A stretch of DNA of 64,000 nt from contig NW_026251388.1 in assembly GCF_025118155.1 (NCBI RefSeq), positions 992,001-1,056,000 of the forward strand. The letters are read 5' to 3'. The DNA is from Cokeromyces recurvatus. Taxonomy: Eukaryota; Mucoromycota; Mucoromycetes; Mucorales; Mucoraceae. The notes under the pieces are model-generated. The model ran no database searches and had not been told where the DNA came from. It saw nothing but the letters and a program-made list of their open reading frames with translations. Made by a program: the position numbers and the translations under genes. Shown piece after piece: positions 19,842-31,386 of the stretch; positions within the stretch are counted from its first letter, which is position 1, and each line of letters begins with the position of its first letter.

Positions 19842-22461
19842 CCGGTACATAAGTGGTAACCATGAGAAAAAGAATTTCCTCCTAGGGCAGGGAAGAAGAA
19901 GAAGAATAAAATAGTATTATTTAATGACTTACCTATAGAAGAAATAGTAATAATAAAGAAGATAAAGAAGAAAAAATAACTTTGAATATCTACTTTTTTA
20001 TAAGAATAAGGAGGTCGTTGTTGTAAATTACAGTCACAATCATATGAAATCGATAAGAATATGTGTTACCCCACATTTAATACACACATACACACAGTTA
20101 CATTATTTAATTTTCTTCCTTTCTTATAAAAAGTAACAATGTGTAAAATAGTAAAATGTTGTCAATTTTGTATCTTTTTATGGCTATATGAAATGTGTTT
20201 ATGTTAAAGAAAAGTAAAGTAAATAAAATAAATATCTTTTCTTTTTCACTTTTTTGTTTATATTCTCATCAACTTTCTTTTCCTATTTAGGCAACTAATA
20301 TGCATCTCATTTGTACAATATACAACTATTTCTAACAAGGGGTATTTGATAAGTCTAGTCTCCCTTATGTCGTACTTAAAATCATTCTTTTGCCCAAATG
20401 ATGTTGTAAAGATTAACAATTTTAGCTTCTTTGATGTATGCTATGAAAACCAGTTTAAGTATCTTTGACTTGCATTCACAGTAATATTTTCCACCCCCTT
20501 TTAAATACTAAGATATGTTATAGATAATGAATTCTTTGATCCGCTTGTTTAATCAGTTCATAACATCAAGTCTTGAAAAAGCCCATCAATTAGACAAGCA
20601 AATAATGTGGTGTAGTTAGGTGTTTGGGAGCATAATCCTTCAGCTATTCACTTTTATACACGTCAAGGTTTCTATAAAGTGGGAAGCCAGACATTCAAAT
20701 TAGGTTCACAAAAAGATACAGATTATATCATTATTTATTTTATTTAACGTACATTAAAATGAATTGGTTCTATTCCAATGATTATAATGGCTTTAAAAGA
20801 ATCTTATAAAAATTAAAAGAGAGATAAGAAGAATGATAGAGAACATGTTACAATATACCAAATATAAAGGAGGAAATGCATTTCTTTTTTCAAATCTCTA
20901 CTGTTGCTACATTTCAGCTCAGGAACAGTATAATCATCTCTTTTTTGTAACAAAGATATCAATTAGAATAGTTTGTTCTGATGATGCCTATTTTTTCCTT
21001 AAAAAAATAATAATAATCCATAGCAATAATGTTCATATTACTGCTGTCTTCCCTGTATAATTTACAGCTTTTGAAATATTATCCTTAACCTCTTTTAGCC
21101 TTCAGGTTTGTAGGCATTGACAAGTATTTGATAATATACTACACGGAACAAGGGATTTATTAGGTAATTCATTTCAACTTTTTTTTTTTTTTTTTTGATG
21201 AGGCAAAATATTAACTTTAGATGTAAAATTGGATAAAGGAAGAGCTAAATTATTCATTTTGATTATACAACATCTAGATAATGTTTCAGTAAAATAAAGT
21301 AAAAGGAAAAAATATTGAATATTCTTAGAAAAGAAATATCCTTGCATTTATTACTGTTACAGTGACAGAATTGTTATATTTGTCAATATCTTCTTTTTTT
21401 GAAGTAATCAGGAACACTCTTCTTTACACTAGTTTATAGAGAGATATTCATTGTTATCACAATATTCTTGGTAGATCTTTTTAAGTCTTTATTCTTAAGT
21501 AAGCCATAACATAATGTATATTATTAGCTAGAGAAGCTTGCTAATCAATTAAATGAATCTGTACATTACGTTTACTTGTGATTATATCCTGAGAGGTTGA
21601 TTATGATCAAACACAGCAACTATAGATTTGTATCTGTATGTGCTTAAAATAAGGCTTTTTAGACACTCTATTATCTTTTTATGTCTTGAGGACCATAATG
21701 ATACCAAGGTACATAGTACACATTCATGTGTAAGAATTTATTTCTAATATATAATCTAACTATAATAGTGTCAGGTAATAATAGCAAATTTGTATTTACT
21801 ACTGTTCCTCCTGTACCTACTACCGTTGCTTGGTAGAATATAGTCATAAAACATCATTACTCATGCTGCTGCTGCTGCTTGAAAAAAGAAAAAAAAAAGG
21901 AGTCGCTGGTGTAGTACAAAAAATAAGAATAAATAAAAAAATTAAGGGTTCATTTGATTTGGTGGGGAACCCTTGAAGTGATTCGATTCCACAGCCTAGG
22001 CTTGGGCTAAATATGCTGCGAATTCTAGTCACTCTCCAAACACCCGTGTTACTTTCATCAGAAATAGAGGATACACATAGGGCTATGTTTACTGTAAACA
22101 CACCACTTATACCACCACCGCCATTTATACCTACAACTACAATACTACTACCAACACATCCTTACAAATGTTAATAATCACTACACAATACCAGTGTTAC
22201 TTACTACCACTACTACTACTACTACTACCACTACTACTACTTTGATTTGCCTTCATTTTTTTTGTAATCCTTATCATTGGATTATGGAACAGTCTATAAT
22301 ATACATGTATGAACAGGAAAAAAAAAAAAAAAAACTACTTCTTTTATTATTAACACTTACTATTATTATTATTATTATAAATAAGCTATATTGGAACATC
22401 AAATGATATACTTTGCTATATCGGTTGGGTTATAGAATATATAAAACTTTTTATGATATTT
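19842..22461. other. Gene desert, part 3
   Basis: AT-rich. It holds the second copy of the short repeat (about 20509-20554), CTA/TAC-type microsatellites near 22200-22240 and a higher-GC island at about 21890-22110. That island has an 85-codon minus-strand frame (21844-22101, including SIFSPSLGCGIESLQG) and, on the plus strand, GATTCGATTCC, one mismatch from an RNA polymerase III B-box. No gene can be supported. Confidence 0.4.
20509..20554 (+). repeat. Short dispersed repeat, copy 2
   Basis: Matches 18185-18304 at both ends (AAGATATGTTATAGATAATGA and GATCCGCTTGTTTAATCA) but lacks the middle of copy 1. Confidence 0.4.
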
Positions 22462-23067
22462 GTTATAGAACAAGCTCTGGATATAAGCACAAGTAATATT
22501 ATAAAAGATGAATTACATAATAAAGGATAAACTATGAGCCTGGATATATAATAAAACTCTGTATATAACATCTTGTAAATAATAGAAAACTTAGGGACAT
22601 CCAGTTATCTAAATGTGTCAACTAAATAAGATATCGTATCATTTCTTAATATTTATTTTTATAACCTTGACAAAGGATTCAAATTGTCTTTGATCCAATA
22701 AAGTAAAATACAAAAATATCAGGAACCTGTGCTCAGATCAAACAATAAAGTTTTTATTTAAAGCCTCAATCAGATCATTATGACACCCAATAGATAATCC
22801 ATAGATCAGCACTTTGAATCAACACAATGTATATCCGAATACTAACACTGTTTCATGACTCATGTTCTTTGACAGCTATTTTTATTTCTTTGATTCAGGA
22901 TTCATTAATATAAATACAAGCATTTGTATAGACACAAAATAATCTTTAACCTTCAATTCTTATTCTTTATTTGATTTTTCTTTATTGAATAAAAACAGTC
23001 TCAAACTATACTTCCTTTTGTTCCCTTTCTCTTTTCTTTTTTCTTTATTATATTACGTTCCATCACA
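22462..23067 (+). repeat. LTR-like direct repeat, copy 2
   Basis: Second copy of 15664-16223, in the same orientation, with TG...CA ends. It keeps the coding tail at its start (22 codons and a stop), the TATAAATACAAGC box and a TTGAATAAA signal. Divergence from copy 1 is visible throughout, so the pair is not recent. Confidence 0.55.
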
Positions 23068-25094
23068 TTACGGATGCCCTGCAGCTTTAGGTATTCTCTT
23101 TGTCTCTTCTTTCTATTTTCCCTTTTCTTTTTGAGGTTCTTGGGTTTTTAGTCTAACCCTCTTGTCTTCATTAATATGATATGTTACTTTATATACATTT
23201 TTAGTTCACTTTAGTTAGCAATAATGTTTTTTTTAAAAAAAAAAACGAATGCATACTAACTAATAAAAACCATAAAATTTTCGTCTGATGCTTCAGAGCG
23301 TTGTTATTCAGATTAGCTTTTGAAGATGTAAAAAAATTAATCTAAAGCAGAAACTAGCCTAATTGCATACGAATGCTTATTCTTATCGTTCTTTTATGTT
23401 CCATTAACTTGGCAAGATCTAACAATTCCACAAGCATACTTATTGAAAGCTGATAAAAGCATATAAAATAATAGGTTGAGCTTATTTAGATAATGCAAAA
23501 GTTGACAATGTGGGGGTAGTGACGTAAGTCGTGACCTTTTTTGCTTAGAATAACTGAAATTTATTAATATGGGCTTATTTTCCTGCATTTCTTATTTCTT
23601 GTTTTTTGTCATAAAAAAAAAAATACTAACACATCATAGTCGCAACTAATCATTATGCAACTAAATGATAAGGCTGCAAAGAGCTTATTTTTCTGTTAGA
23701 TCTTTTTAACTTAATCACTTAAATATAATAGTTATACTTTTTTTTTGTTGATACTCTTTTTTTCTAAAGGGGTCTAAGATGCGTATAACTGTAGTAGTGC
23801 AAATATAGTAATTCATTATTATTGAATCACGAGTTAATATTACCTACTATTTTCTTTTCCACAAAACAATTAAATTAAATGCATAATAAATGTACAAGTG
23901 TTTGTTTATTTATCTATTTTTAATTTTACTTTTATTTTTAATTCTACTTTTATACAAAATTGTAAAAAAATAAACAAAAATTACTTACTATTTTTTATCG
24001 GTATTTATAATAAAATCAATAGAAGAAATTCCAGTACAGTCAAACGTTGTCATAACAAAGAAAAAAAAAATAGAAACAATGATAAATAACAATTACGCTG
24101 TTTTAAGTAAATACAGAAAATAGAAATAAACAAATAAATACAAATAAAAATATAAATACTAATATAAATAAAAATAAACTATGTACTATAATTATCCTAC
24201 TAACAATTAAATTAATATTGTCAAGGTATTCTGTTTATTTATTACCTATTATTACTTAAAGTCATCGGATTACGGGTTTAAAACTAATGACCTTATCCGT
24301 TTCCTTTCTTTCTTTATATAATATATCATAAATATTAGTTTATAATCTCCCAGAAAGAATAAGTTTGTTTAACATGATATTATCACGAAACTTATATTTT
24401 GAATTTTGGCAGCTTCTTGTACAATCTTTAAGAAAATACTTGGAACATTTATTTATTATTGCTTTGTTAACTTAAAATAAACAGATACCTTAATTCTATA
24501 AACAACTAGTAGATCTCTTTGATTCGACAAAATCTAGAAATATGTTTTTTTTTCTTTCTATTTGAATACATGGAATTATTTAGTTTTCCTTTTTTTTTTT
24601 TTTTAATGACCAATGATCCTATAACAGTTTAATTATAATCTGTTGCCCTGGCCAGTTCAAAAAGGAAAAGAAAATAAAAAAGAAAATGGAACAGTAATGG
24701 TGAATAACATATTGGGTCGAAAGTGCATATGGAGAAATTTGATAGAATGCTTATGGGTAAGACACGACTGAGGAACACTACTTGAAAGCCAACTAAGACG
24801 CCAACAAAAAGCACGACTACACTCAATGTGAGCCATTGGTAACCAAAGGATTGAATCCTGTACTAAAAAAAGGATAGCAAGCCAAGACTAATTTGATTTG
24901 GTAGCAGAGGTTGCAGTAAAGTATCTTCAGATAACTTCATTGAGCAAAGGATAAATTTTGCTCGTAAAATTAAAACACGATCTGCTATTGAGAAAATAGA
25001 TACCATATTTTAATAAAATTACGATGAATTTACTTTTTTTTTGGGGGGATAAAGCAACCTTACGAATTTAGACGAAGACTTTTAAGCTGATTTA
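23068..25094. other. Gene desert, part 4
   Basis: Very AT-rich sequence. Around 24110-24180 there is an A/T stretch of AAATAAA-like repeats. A somewhat higher-GC piece at 24640-24900 shows no open frame of note. No gene is seen. Confidence 0.4.
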
Positions 25095-25428
25095 ATTTTA
25101 TGAGTATAACTTTGCTTACTAAATTTTTTTATTTTTGTGTGTCAGTTTTCCCGGTTTTGCATAGTAAGCTTTTTATTTGTGTATAAATTGGGGTAATGAA
25201 AAAAAAAAATCTTTCTGAAAATATCACAGCTAAAGATTGTTAAGTGATTTGCGTTTAAAATTTAAGATTTTATGAAATAGCCAATAAAAAAAAAAGAGAA
25301 ATCCTGAAGTCTAATAAAGTTTTTGTTGGTTGAATGATAAAAGTTTATGGGTGATCAGTAAAATATTTTTATCATCAATAAAAAAAAAGAGATACCGTGC
25401 TTTACGATATTCAGTAAGCTAGTGAGAG
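25095..25428 (+). repeat. Left arm of the second inverted-repeat element
   Basis: Contains AACTTTGCTTACT near the outer end, GTGTGTCAGTTTTCCCGGTT, then an A/T-rich body and TACCGTGCTTTACGATATTC at the inner end. Its reverse complement lies at 27637-27962. Confidence 0.75.
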
Positions 25429-25449
25429 TTAGAAAGCATGCTTATAACA

Positions 25450-27620
25450 TGGCTCGGTTACAAGTAGTTAAGGATCAAGAGGCAACGATTGAAACAGCAA
25501 ATCGCAATGATGAATATTATTACACATATTCCGATCCTACGGGAAATATTCATATTATGAAATTAAAAAGAATTGAAGAGACCTACAAAAGCATAGATAG
25601 ATGCAAGGTGTACAAGATACACTGTACAGCTACAGAATTCATTATACTCTAGAAAATCAAGCACATTCTTTTATTATCGATACCAGTGATAAAAACCTAT
25701 AAGCCTTTAATATTTTCGGTCAAGAGGAGTTAGATGTAATTGATTCATTATGACGCCAAGCATATCTATAACCTTTTGCAACTATTTGAAGTTATACAAT
25801 AAGAACAAATCTGATGATATTCATTGACTGTTGTTTAAAAGAGAGAAAAAAAAAAGTTACTAAATTAATCCCAGCTGTCAATTGTGTTTCTAATGCTATA
25901 TATCTGATTCAAGCACTAGTAACTGAAATATAACTCTTCTTTAGAACTTATGGATGATATAGAATTGATGTGATATGGATTCTGTACCAAGACGTACTTC
26001 ACTAACATCTTCTAATTATTCTTCTAGATTGCAGTATTCGCTTAAGTACAGAGGTTATTTATAATTGCATGTTTAACTAGGATGAAGATAATATTCCGTA
26101 TAATTTATTAGTCAACTGATTTATTTCATGTTAAGTATTTTACACTATTGAGTAATTATTCTTCTTTAATGTTTAAAAGTCCATTATATGTCATTCCGGT
26201 AACCTTTATGGTTTCATTCTTACACAAGTGTCTCATATACTGAAGTAGAGTTGTACTACATACATAAAGTGTACCACTCATGTTTATGATACCGCTATCT
26301 CTGTTTGATAATGATAATTGAATATCTATATGATATTTTGTAGTACATCATTATATATACAATATTGACAAGTTTTTAATCAAGAAATATTTGATCAAAA
26401 TTACAACAAGGAAACAAACTTTGATTATGGCTGAATAAGAAACTCCTGCTACAATCTACTCTTAGAATATGAAGCCAGCAGTTTCAAAATAAGACTCAAT
26501 GAAGAATGGTATAAAGCTCATGACTGGATCTTTAATAACACTTGCTTCAATCAAACAACAGCTGAAGTAGCAATGTCAGTAATATATTTTTAGATATATT
26601 TACGTAGTGCTTCAGATCTTCTAATAAAATTTCAACTTTTTTTAAAAAAAAAAAATAGAGGGAAGATCTCCTCATTGGAGTCATTTAAGCAAAAGAACAG
26701 TGATAGGTATTTTGATTCAACTGAAGATATAACAAGAAAGAAGATGGACACTCGTTGTGATATAATTTTCCGAGAGGAGTTCAATAATATTGAAGAGTTA
26801 AGGGAATACGGTGCAAAATAGTAAGCTCTTGACAGAAGGCTACTTAAAACTACCAATAGCGTTAAAGGATATGCTATATCAGCGTTTTTTTTTCTATCTT
26901 TATTCAAAAGCTAATAAGGATGTTGTTGAAACAGTAGGAATTGTTCACTCTAGTCTTTTCTCTCACACTTTGCGTTTGTGTATAAGAACTCATACTATTT
27001 TATGTATTGTATGAAAACTATCTTTTCAATAAACACCTTGTGTATGAATATCAAGGTATGCGTCGCTTTTTTAAATATTTACCTCATTATTATGATCTAT
27101 TATAGATGTTCCAAAGGGTTGACTCACAACTTCAGCAAAATTAACTTCATCTGAATGACACATTCGTTTTGAGTGGCCAACGAAATTTTTCGTAAGATTT
27201 TTATTTTTATTGTTACTTTTATTTTTCACTCATCTCAATGGCTTTTAGCTTGCGCACAACTTCGTATAAAATGTCAAAAAGAGAGGGAGAAAAAGAAACT
27301 TGATTTAACTTTGTATAACAGTGGCAATAGTCGGTGCCCCTGCGCTCAGAACAAGAAGCGCTTGATATCATACTGATATTAAATCCTGCTTCATCAACAA
27401 AGTCACAACTGCCAAGATGGTTAATATTAGTTACTTTAACTTTTTGAACCCATTTAAATCTCCCTCTTCCTTTCTAGCAGCAGAGTGTCTAGTAGGCCTC
27501 TTGATTTAATGGTGAAAAGATAACGACTTTTAATATTAATTGGAGGAATGTATTTTTTTCTCCTCATACAATCATAGACCGCCAATTAACGCTGGAGGCA
27601 CTGTCAATGGTGCTTGATGA
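25450..27620 (+). pseudogene. Decayed single-gene interior (transposase-like layout)
   Basis: An ATG at 25450 opens MARLQVVKDQEATIETANRN and runs to a point near 25638, where a one-base slip is needed. The frame then continues as YTLENQAHSFIIDTSDKN, an in-frame stop, then AFNIFGQEELDVIDSL, and further stops. Later pieces (for example EEWYKAHDWIFNNTCFNQ near 26490-26550) are in other frames. Most in-frame stops could come from CAA, CAG, CGA or TGG by C-to-T or G-to-A change. The product was probably the element's own protein. The family is not recognised. Confidence 0.45.
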
Positions 27621-27636
27621 AACGAATAAAATCTCA

Positions 27637-27962
27637 CTAACTTACTGAATATCGTAAAGCACGGTATCTCTTTTTTTTTATTGATGATAAAAATATTTTA
27701 CTGATCACCCATAAACTTTTATCATTCAACCAACAAAAACTTTATTAGACTTCAGGATTTCTCTTTTTTTTTTTATTGGCTATTTCATAAAATCTTAAAT
27801 TTTAAACGCAAATCACTTAACAATCTTTAGCTGTGATATTTTCAGAAAGATTTTTTTTCATTACCCCAATTTATACGCAAATAAAAAGCTTACTATGCAA
27901 AACCGGAAAAACTGACACACAAAAATAAAAAGAGTCAGTAAGCAAAGTTACAAAATTAAAAT
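27637..27962 (-). repeat. Right arm of the second inverted-repeat element
   Basis: Reverse complement of 25095-25428 with a few substitutions and A-run length differences. Confidence 0.75.
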
Positions 27963-28466
27963 AGATGTGCAAAAAATAAGATAAAAACAGATGCACAAAT
28001 TCATTGGAAAAGAAGCAATAAATAAAATAAACTGTCCGAAAAAAAAATATAAAGTAAAATCGACGCAGTTTTAATCTAAAATCCTATATGAAAACCCCTC
28101 CTCCCCCAACTCTTTTTTAACCCTTTCCCTTTCCCTTCCCCCTTTTTTTTTTTTCTCATATGATTTTGAAGTTTCACAAGAAAATAGTACAGTTCTAAAC
28201 AATAAAATTTATTTTAATGTCGTTTTTTTATAAATAAAAAAGCAGGTCATTCTTTTGCTGCTAAAAGGAAGAAAATAACAATATTGAGTTTCTTTATTTT
28301 AATGGTTTATTATTTTGTTTCTCCTTTTTTTTTTTTTTGTCGTGTAATTTTTTTTCCTTTTTTGATAAATATACATAACACACAAACATTTATATTTAAA
28401 GAAGGTCCTATTTATTTCCTTTTCTTTTTTCTTTTTTTTTTTTTTCTGTTAATTAATTAATTTAAA
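27963..28466. other. Upstream region of the acidic membrane protein gene
   Basis: AT-rich with strong pyrimidine runs (C/T blocks at 28097-28155, T-runs before the ATG). Such runs precede many genes here and probably belong to the promoter and 5' leader. Confidence 0.4.
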
Positions 28467-29936
28467 ATGTTATCTACTGTACAACATACATTACAAGGAA
28501 ATGAAGTAGCAGAAGAACAATATCATTTTCTTAGTCAATATCAAAGTCATACATCTTCTAATAGCAGATCATTTATTCATTCTTATCACTATGATTCTAA
28601 TTTTGAGGTCGCTAATCGCGCGTTTTATGCGACCATTAAAAAATTTACTAGACAAAACTGTTCTAATGGTTCTCAACGTCGATCTTCTCCTTATTCGTTT
28701 CTAGAGAACTGGCATTTGCATAGTATGTATAGTAAATCACAGCAAACATTACTCGGTATTACGCCCGTTAGACCCTCTGTCATTTTGTCAGGTGATGACT
28801 TTATGTTTACACTCCCTTTTATTGAACAAGAAATAGAAGAACAAGAAGAAGAAGAAGAGGAGGAGGAGGAGGAAGATGATGATGAAGAAGAGTATAACTA
28901 CGATGAAGACTGGGAAGATTCCTATTATAGTCTTAGTCCTTGTCCTAATTCAATAAATCGGTCAGAATTCTTTTTTTATGATAATAATGATGATGAGGTA
29001 ATTCAACACATTAGCGATAATGATGAGGAGGATAAGGAAAGGTTTGAAAATATCAATAGACTATTGGCTTCAACATATTCACCGACATTACTTAAAGATA
29101 TGAATGAAGAAGAAGATTATAATTTTAATTCAGTTATTTGTAATCAAAACTATTATTCAGATAGTTTACAAATGAATAATAATCATGAACGTCGTCCAAA
29201 GATTCTAAAGGAATATGAGCCAATAACCCTAACAAATGATCATTGTCCTTTAATAATTGATACCTTCTTGCAACAACATGACGATGCTGTAGTATTAGAT
29301 ATGGATCCACACGTGCCTTCTCTTCACGATGTCCCTGAGTTATCGCCTACTTCTATTTCCTCCAATGAATATGATACCATAGTTACGGATGTAGGTAGTA
29401 ACGATAGTACAACATCTCTCATGAATTTAACACGTTTGTCCACTGATCATATAATACAATGTCAAGATGTTACACCATTTGACCCTATGACTTGTTCAAG
29501 TCAAAAGTCTACAAAAAAAGACAGTTCATATCAATCATTAGCAGACCTTATACCATCAAACGCAACAACGTCATCGATAACATCTGATAATACAACAACG
29601 TCATCGATAGAATCTGATAATACAACAAGCGTCATTGCGCCTATGCCTATGCCTATGCCTATACCTATACCTATGCCTACGACTACGCCTATGACTACAA
29701 CTACGACTACGACTACGACTACGAATCCAACCTTTTATGGATCTATCGATAATACAACTCAAACTCGAAATCCAATGACTTTTTTCGATTCTATTATCCA
29801 ACAGGGAATATCAATCGAAATTTTATTTATTTGTATCATGTATGTCTGGCAATTTTTAGTGCAAGTAAAAAATATGCTTTTTAATAATTCAATAACAACA
29901 ACAAGGTCAGAAGAAGAAACTGACTATTTACTTTAA
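28467..29936 (+). CDS. Hypothetical acidic protein with one C-terminal membrane segment
   Basis: Intronless, 489 aa. The N-terminal 110 residues are rich in Ser, His, Tyr and Gln. An acidic run of about 25 Glu/Asp follows near residues 128-155 (EEEEEEEEEDDDEEE). Around residues 360-420 there are short tandem repeats: TTSSI(T/E)SDNT units, then (PM/PI)n, then a Thr run. A single hydrophobic segment (ISIEILFICIMYVWQFLVQV) lies about 20-40 residues from the C-terminus, which would make it close to tail-anchored. No catalytic or binding domain is recognised. The codon pattern, the length without a stop and the clean promoter position make it a real gene; its role is unknown. Confidence 0.75.
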   Translation: MLSTVQHTLQGNEVAEEQYHFLSQYQSHTSSNSRSFIHSYHYDSNFEVANRAFYATIKKFTRQNCSNGSQRRSSPYSFLENWHLHSMYSKSQQTLLGITPVRPSVILSGDDFMFTLPFIEQEIEEQEEEEEEEEEEDDDEEEYNYDEDWEDSYYSLSPCPNSINRSEFFFYDNNDDEVIQHISDNDEEDKERFENINRLLASTYSPTLLKDMNEEEDYNFNSVICNQNYYSDSLQMNNNHERRPKILKEYEPITLTNDHCPLIIDTFLQQHDDAVVLDMDPHVPSLHDVPELSPTSISSNEYDTIVTDVGSNDSTTSLMNLTRLSTDHIIQCQDVTPFDPMTCSSQKSTKKDSSYQSLADLIPSNATTSSITSDNTTTSSIESDNTTSVIAPMPMPMPIPIPMPTTTPMTTTTTTTTTTNPTFYGSIDNTTQTRNPMTFFDSIIQQGISIEILFICIMYVWQFLVQVKNMLFNNSITTTRSEEETDYLL

Positions 29937-30295
29937 AAAAACTTGTATATTTTCCCTATTTCCTATCTCCCGCTTAATTTTACCCTCTACTGTTTATATT
30001 GTTTATAGCTAAAATTTTGATTTTTTGTTCATATTATAAAATAAATCATAGTTATCCTTTTCTTTTTTTTTTTTTTGCCTATTTACATAAAGCCTTTAAA
30101 CCAAGATATATCTTTACACTATTATAAATTCCTTTCTCAATATGAATAAAACCTTATTCTGTACAAAATAAAGTAAATTAACTATGCTACATGCATCCTA
30201 ATTGAAATAATTAGATTACGTTGTCGAAAATAAAAATTATAAGGATTTATTGTTTAATGCTATCTTTTTTTTTCCCTTCTCTTTCTCCTCCTTTC
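29937..30295. other. Convergent intergenic region
   Basis: Short AT-rich gap between the 3' ends of the acidic protein gene and TMA20. It contains AATAAA-like signals. Nothing else is seen. Confidence 0.4.
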
Positions 30296-31184
30296 TTAAA
30301 TATGAATAACTTCCTTATAAAGAGGATCAGTCAAGTAATGAATATTTTCTACACCAATCCCCTTATTGACCATTTTTCTAAAAAGAATAAAATAAAAAAA
30401 AAAAAGTAAATAAAATTGTTTTCTTTAAACGAGTCCTTCTTTTGCAACAAAGTAAAACTTACATTTCTTGTGTACTCATTTTAAGTAATCCGATAGCAAG
30501 GGCGTTTTCTTTACCCTCAGCCATAATAGCAGCAACAGCACCAGCAGGTAAATCAACATCCATACGTGCACCTTTGGATGTTAAACCGGGACACATTATA
30601 TTAGCTCCTGATAAAACAAATTTAATAGCACCACGATCAACTTGTAACTTGGGAAGCATATCAGGATCTATATTAGACACACACAAAAATAAGTTAAACA
30701 TGTTAATGTATACAAATTAAAACAAAAAAAAAACACAATACTATACATTTGTGTAATAAAGCAAGAGTTGGAAGAAAAGGTCCATCAAAGTGTTGAAAGA
30801 AGAGGATTTCTCCATTTACAGAAAGGAAATTAATGTGATCATGACTATAATAAAAAGATTCAACGTATTAGACCATTCGCTTTGTTTCAGATTTATATAT
30901 GATGTATGTATACCCCTTAATTTGGATAATAGGTGTTTTTTTGGGCATCAATTCTTCTAGAACAGACTCAATTGTAGGGTATAGTTCATTTAGTTTCGCA
31001 CGAATGTTACGTTGAACTGAAGACTTTAATTGAGATTGTCCAGCAATATTTTCTGAAAAATTAAACCTAATATACGCTTAATGATGTTAACTACTTTTTT
31101 TTTTCTTTTATTTTTATTTTTTTTTTTTGTAATAAAGTCATTAGTTTATTTCTATACACTCAATACGGCTTACTTTTTAAACAT
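30296..31184 (-). CDS. TMA20: MCTS1/Tma20 ribosome recycling and re-initiation factor
   Basis: Five exons on the minus strand: 31174-31184 (11 nt), 30914-31066, 30747-30844, 30463-30667 and 30296-30377, giving 182 aa, the family length. Sequence in order: [56 protein letters not shown], then the PUA domain ([40 protein letters not shown]) and [12 protein letters not shown]. Human MCT-1 with DENR, and yeast Tma20 with Tma22, release tRNA from 40S subunits and help re-initiation. The 11-nt first exon encodes only MFK and two bases of the next Lys. The joint to TTAG|GTTTAAT is needed to restore the conserved FKKF start. Confidence 0.92.
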
Positions 31185-31386
31185 TGCGTGCTTATAATTT
31201 ATTTCAAAAAAAAAAAGAAAGGGATAAGAAAAAAATGAAATAAAAGTGTATACATTTTTTTTTTTTGCTATAGAAAATTAACTAAAAAGGCAGTCCCAAA
31301 TGACTCTTTTTGACATTTTGTTAGTAAAATGATTCAGTTTATTACACTACATTGTAGTATTTTGTTTCTTATTATAGAGAACTTCT

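Larger units (their letters stand above)
25095..27962. mobile_element. Second inverted-repeat element, decayed
   Basis: Arms of about 330 bp at 25095-25428 and 27637-27962 face each other; by eye they agree at well over 90 percent. The 2.2-kb interior starts with a coding-like frame just inside the left arm and continues as fragments full of stops. The size and layout fit a single-gene DNA transposon, possibly Mutator-like, but no transposase motif is recognisable. The arms are not similar to those of the 3.7-8.0 kb element. A clear target duplication was not found. Confidence 0.6.

Noticed and set aside
16224..22461. Interior of a 7.4-kb LTR retrotransposon
   Set aside because: No reverse transcriptase, integrase or protease motif, no primer-binding site and no polypurine tract could be found, so only the end repeats are annotated.
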